64,000 nucleotides of DNA from Pinibacter sp031553495 (GTDB taxonomy: Bacteria > Bacteroidota > Bacteroidia > Chitinophagales > Chitinophagaceae): contig JAVBLN010000016.1 in the NCBI GenBank assembly GCA_031553495.1, positions 62,001 to 126,000 of the forward strand, given 5' to 3'. The notes under the pieces were generated by a model. That model had not been told where the DNA came from, ran no database searches, and saw only the letters and a list, made by a program, of their open reading frames with translations. Each line of letters opens with the position of its first letter. Position 1 is the stretch's first letter. Both the position numbers and the translations under genes were made by a program. Shown in pieces: positions 61,346-64,000 of the stretch.

Positions 61346-62350
61346 TCACAAACTACCAAGGCAGCCTCTTAAATTGTTGCTTACCGTATCCGCTATTTCA
61401 CCATTAGTTTTTTTGTAAATAAAGTAAGCTTTAATATCGTCACGTTTGTTAATAAACCGCATCGCTTTTTCCAGCCCCATTAGCATAAGCGCATTATCGT
61501 AAGCATCCGCGGTAATAGCATCGTTAGCAAAAACAGTAACACTTATTAAATCACTCTCCACAGCATAGCCCGTTCGCGGATCTATAATATGCGATATCTT
61601 TCTTCCACCCGATTCATAATACTTACGATAACTGCCGGAGGTTGTAACCGCGCCGCTATCCATACTAATTGTTCTTTGTAAATAGTCTTCCTGCCAGTCG
61701 TTCACCGGCGCTTCTATACCAATTCTCATCGCAACATTTTCAGGGAACTTTTTTCCTTTCACTCTTATTTCACCACCCAGTTCTATCATATAATTGTTTA
61801 CACCCGCGTGCTCAAAATAATCTGCAAGTACATCCACGCTATACCCCTGCGCTATTCCATTCACATCAATCTGCAAGCACTTTTTTCTCTTCCCCAAAAA
61901 ATTACCTTCCAGTATAAGATTTTCTGAACCTACACAATTTAGCAAAGATTTTACCTGTGCGCTATCCGGCATATCAGCATTTGCTTTGTTTCCAAATCCC
62001 CATGCCTGCACCAGAGGTAAAATCGTAATATCAAATAATCCGTTTGTTTGGCGGTAAGTATCCAGTGCTTTAGTTACCACAATATTGAGATGTTTATCAA
62101 TTATAAAGCCGTTATCAGAAGCATTGAATTTATTAATAACAGAATATGCTTTGTATATCGACAATGAGCTATCCAGGCTATTCAGTATGCTGTCAACATT
62201 TTCGGAGGTTACTAATTCTTTTTCTGAATAATAAGTAATATGATAAGTCGTTCCCTGCGCCACACCACTCATTTGGAATTTATTCATTTCGTGTGCGCCA
62301 AACCGTGATAAAAATAAAAAGCAAATAATAATAATTGATACAGCTTTCAT
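61346..62350 (-). CDS. apbE: FAD:protein FMN transferase (ApbE family)
   Basis: The protein has 334 residues from ATG 62348-62350. It has a short hydrophobic export signal (AVSIIIICFLFLSRFGA). Family motifs: GVAQGTTYHITYY near 30, IDVNGIAQGYSVD near 170, YMIELGGEIRVKG near 200 and the metal/FAD-binding end HIIDPRTGYAVESDL near 255 with FANDAITADAYDNALML. It attaches FMN covalently to Thr or Ser of periplasmic flavoproteins; no target (such as RNF or NQR) is in the window. Confidence 0.9.
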   Translation of the reverse strand: MKAVSIIIICFLFLSRFGAHEMNKFQMSGVAQGTTYHITYYSEKELVTSENVDSILNSLDSSLSIYKAYSVINKFNASDNGFIIDKHLNIVVTKALDTYRQTNGLFDITILPLVQAWGFGNKANADMPDSAQVKSLLNCVGSENLILEGNFLGKRKKCLQIDVNGIAQGYSVDVLADYFEHAGVNNYMIELGGEIRVKGKKFPENVAMRIGIEAPVNDWQEDYLQRTISMDSGAVTTSGSYRKYYESGGRKISHIIDPRTGYAVESDLISVTVFANDAITADAYDNALMLMGLEKAMRFINKRDDIKAYFIYKKTNGEIADTVSNNLRGCLGSL

Positions 62351-62430
62351 ACGAAACAAAAAATATTACAAATCAAATTCAAAAGTCAAACCACTACCGG
62401 CAGATTGTTTTTTTCTATTATTGGCAACAA

Positions 62431-62535
62431 TAGGATTCTCATTGGTTGTTGGTGTGCCTTCGCACGATGGCCACCCTACACACGCAACAACGGCAACTCC
62501 CAACCATTCCTGTTTAATACAGCGCCGCTGTCCTC
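62431..62535 (+). repeat. Family B repeat, copy 3
   Basis: CATTGGTTGTTGGTGTGCCT, TCGCACGATGGCC, then CACACGCAACAACGGCAACT and CCTGTTTAATACAGCGCCGC. Almost the same as copy 1 in the reverse sense, including the final AATACAGCGCCACTG-type tail. Confidence 0.85.
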
Positions 62536-62561
62536 TGATTTCTCTACTGCCTACTGTCAAC

Positions 62562-63875
62562 TTACACTTTAGGCTCCCAACCTTTTTCATACTTACGACG
62601 CCATAACGCCATCGCTTCCTTATCATGTAGTATATGGCCATTGGTCACATCGCAATGCAATGTACGGCCTACACGCTGCGCAATGCTGGCAAGGTGACAA
62701 AGCAAAATGCTTTTATGCCCTTCATCCATTGGCGAATTTATTTTCGCTTCGCCCCGAATACCTTTTAGGAAATTATCAAGGTGAAACAGATCATCATTGC
62801 CGCTTGCGTTCAATGTATTGCCGGCTTCCACCACCGCAGTGCTTTTTACTTCTTTAACCAATTTATTCTTCGTATCAAAAATTTTGTAAGCGCTTCCGTA
62901 ACTATTCACTAATGTTCCATTGGTTCCATATATGGTAAATCCCCTATCGGATCCTTCCATCGGAAAATTGTTGCAGCTTCTTCCTTCCCATGTTATAACC
63001 TTACTATCACCAAATTCAAAGCTGGCAATTTGTGTATCGGGAGTTTCCCAATCATCTTTATAAGCATACCGGCCTCCTGCAGATGTAACCTTTGTGGGAT
63101 AATCCACATCTAAAAACCAGCGGCAGCAGTCCACTTCGTGCGTGGCGTTATTACAGGTTTCCGATGTGCCCCAATGCCAGAACCAGTGCCAGTTATAGTG
63201 TACAATATTATCCTTATAATCGCGGCGTGGCGCGGGGCCTTGCCATAAATCGAAATCGAGTGTAGGCGGCACGGGAACTTTTTTTCCAATGCCAATAGGC
63301 TTACGGTTATTGGCATACCAGGATTTTCCAAGATATGGCGTACCGATAATTCCATTGCGCACTTCCTGCACAGCCTGAATTAATGTAGGAAAAGAACGGC
63401 GCTGATTTCCCATTTGAATAATCTTGCCATACTTATTCATAGCCTGTACCAACAGCTCGCCTTCGTAAGGATTATGTCCGCAAGGTTTTTCAAGATATAC
63501 ATGTTTGTTGTTGGCCACGGCCATTAGTGTAGCCGGAGCATGCCAGTGGTCCGGTGATGCCACCACAAGCGCATCAAAATCTTTTTGTTCCACCAGCTTG
63601 CGAATATCTTTTACTATCGCGGGTTTACGGGCAGCATGTTTTAATGAGTTCAAGCCATTTTGAATAGCTTTATCTTCCACATCGCAGATGTACGCAATTT
63701 CTATGTTTGGCATTTTTGAAAAGCAATTAGCAAGGTATGAGCCGCGGTTATTAACGCCCATTACCGCTAACAATACTTTATTGCTGGGAGCCATTTTTCC
63801 AAAAACAGGGAAGTTTAAAATGGTAAGACCCGCTGCTGAAGCGGAGCCCAGCTTAATAAATTTTCGTCTATTCAT
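62562..63875 (-). CDS. Twin-arginine-exported Gfo/Idh/MocA oxidoreductase, second copy
   Basis: The protein has 437 residues from ATG 63873-63875 (an ATG three codons earlier also reads in frame). The Tat signal NRRKFIKLGSASAAGLTIL is followed by a Rossmann domain (VLLAVMGVNNRGSYLANCF), SPDHWHAPATLMA near 115, VYLEKPCGHNPYEGELL with the conserved Lys near 130, MGNQRRSFPTL and THEVDCCRWFL near 235. It is the larger subgroup of the family, probably acting on a sugar in the periplasm. It is not fused to or close in sequence to the first copy. Confidence 0.9.
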   Translation of the reverse strand: MNRRKFIKLGSASAAGLTILNFPVFGKMAPSNKVLLAVMGVNNRGSYLANCFSKMPNIEIAYICDVEDKAIQNGLNSLKHAARKPAIVKDIRKLVEQKDFDALVVASPDHWHAPATLMAVANNKHVYLEKPCGHNPYEGELLVQAMNKYGKIIQMGNQRRSFPTLIQAVQEVRNGIIGTPYLGKSWYANNRKPIGIGKKVPVPPTLDFDLWQGPAPRRDYKDNIVHYNWHWFWHWGTSETCNNATHEVDCCRWFLDVDYPTKVTSAGGRYAYKDDWETPDTQIASFEFGDSKVITWEGRSCNNFPMEGSDRGFTIYGTNGTLVNSYGSAYKIFDTKNKLVKEVKSTAVVEAGNTLNASGNDDLFHLDNFLKGIRGEAKINSPMDEGHKSILLCHLASIAQRVGRTLHCDVTNGHILHDKEAMALWRRKYEKGWEPKV

Positions 63876-63971
63876 ATTATTCAAGCATGTTTTATCTTTA
63901 AATGTAAATAAAACACGTTATTTTTTTGCTGATATTCTACAACAGATGTTAAAATTCAAAAGGGCTTTATT

Positions 63972-64000
63972 ATGAAAATATGCTTTTTAGGATTAGGTAT
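63972..64000 (+). CDS. Start of a gene cut by the right window edge
   Basis: ATG 63972 opens MKICFLGLG, the usual first strand and glycine turn of a Rossmann-fold NAD(P) enzyme. Only nine codons are visible, so neither the family nor the coding status is certain. Confidence 0.35.

Noticed and set aside
62366..62641. 91-codon minus frame between ApbE and the second oxidoreductase
   Set aside because: It is composed of family B repeat sequence and an out-of-frame overlap with the oxidoreductase gene.

Overview
The window is AT-rich bacterial chromosome from a member of the Bacteroidota, most likely Chitinophagaceae or a close relative (family-level placement is inference). The supporting signs are a type III glutamine synthetase, type IX secretion parts (PorU2/PorV2-like proteins and a T9SS C-terminal sorting tail), TAnnTTTG promoter -7 boxes, an ECF sigma/anti-sigma pair, and DUF1080 plus twin-arginine Gfo/Idh/MocA proteins. 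No rRNA, CRISPR array, integrase or transposase gene was seen. One tRNA gene, tRNA-Gln(UUG), lies at 58.2 kb.

Layout. 0-6.9 kb: a small alpha-galactoside cluster with a clan GH-D glycosidase running off the left edge, GalM mutarotase, an AraC regulator, a decayed exported gene and a canonical GH36 alpha-galactosidase. 7.2-10.3 kb: EF-G (fusA) and a divergent histone-H1-like Lys/Ala-rich protein. 11-20.6 kb: an Rhs/TcB-like toxin locus on the minus strand. It starts with an SpvB-type protein that continues, after a single in-frame TAG, into a 1489-residue Rhs protein ending in an HEYGH zincin-like tip. Downstream come a lipoprotein, an orphan Rhs C-terminal tip with its own small lipoprotein, two decayed exported genes and a tiny YD-plus-T9SS-tail protein. 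21.7-23.8 kb: rpsG, rpsL and ilvE. The rpsL-rpsG pair is therefore separated from fusA by about 12.4 kb of toxin locus and repeats.

23.9-33.6 kb: a small protein resembling DNA polymerase III psi, RdgB, ECF sigma with a membrane partner, a thioesterase, then ProC, HldD, PurL and a GT4 glycosyltransferase. 34-47 kb: a polytopic membrane protein, type III glutamine synthetase, a TPR protein, a ComA-like phosphosulfolactate synthase overlapping aroE, a cytochrome c lipoprotein, pyrG and yidC. 47-57.9 kb: a secreted protein, a GT-C-like membrane protein, an acyltransferase-3 protein, the PorV2-PorU2 pair and tyrS. 58-64 kb: tRNA-Gln, DUF1080, two Gfo/Idh/MocA oxidoreductases and ApbE.

The most distinctive feature is a dense set of intergenic repeats. 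I count 18 copies of a 75-85 bp family (family A), in both orientations and almost always between genes. Copies start at a T-run plus a GGTACCGGC-like block. Their inner core and their flanking modules come in alternative versions that are combined differently from copy to copy. Some copies extend into longer elements: a ~141 bp version has 14 bp terminal inverted repeats, and a ~200 bp version carries low-complexity arms. Other families (a GTTGTTGGTGTG palindrome, a CCTTGTGGTTAA palindrome and a ~75 bp family containing TCCTGAAAAAAGTAGACA) share the same islands.
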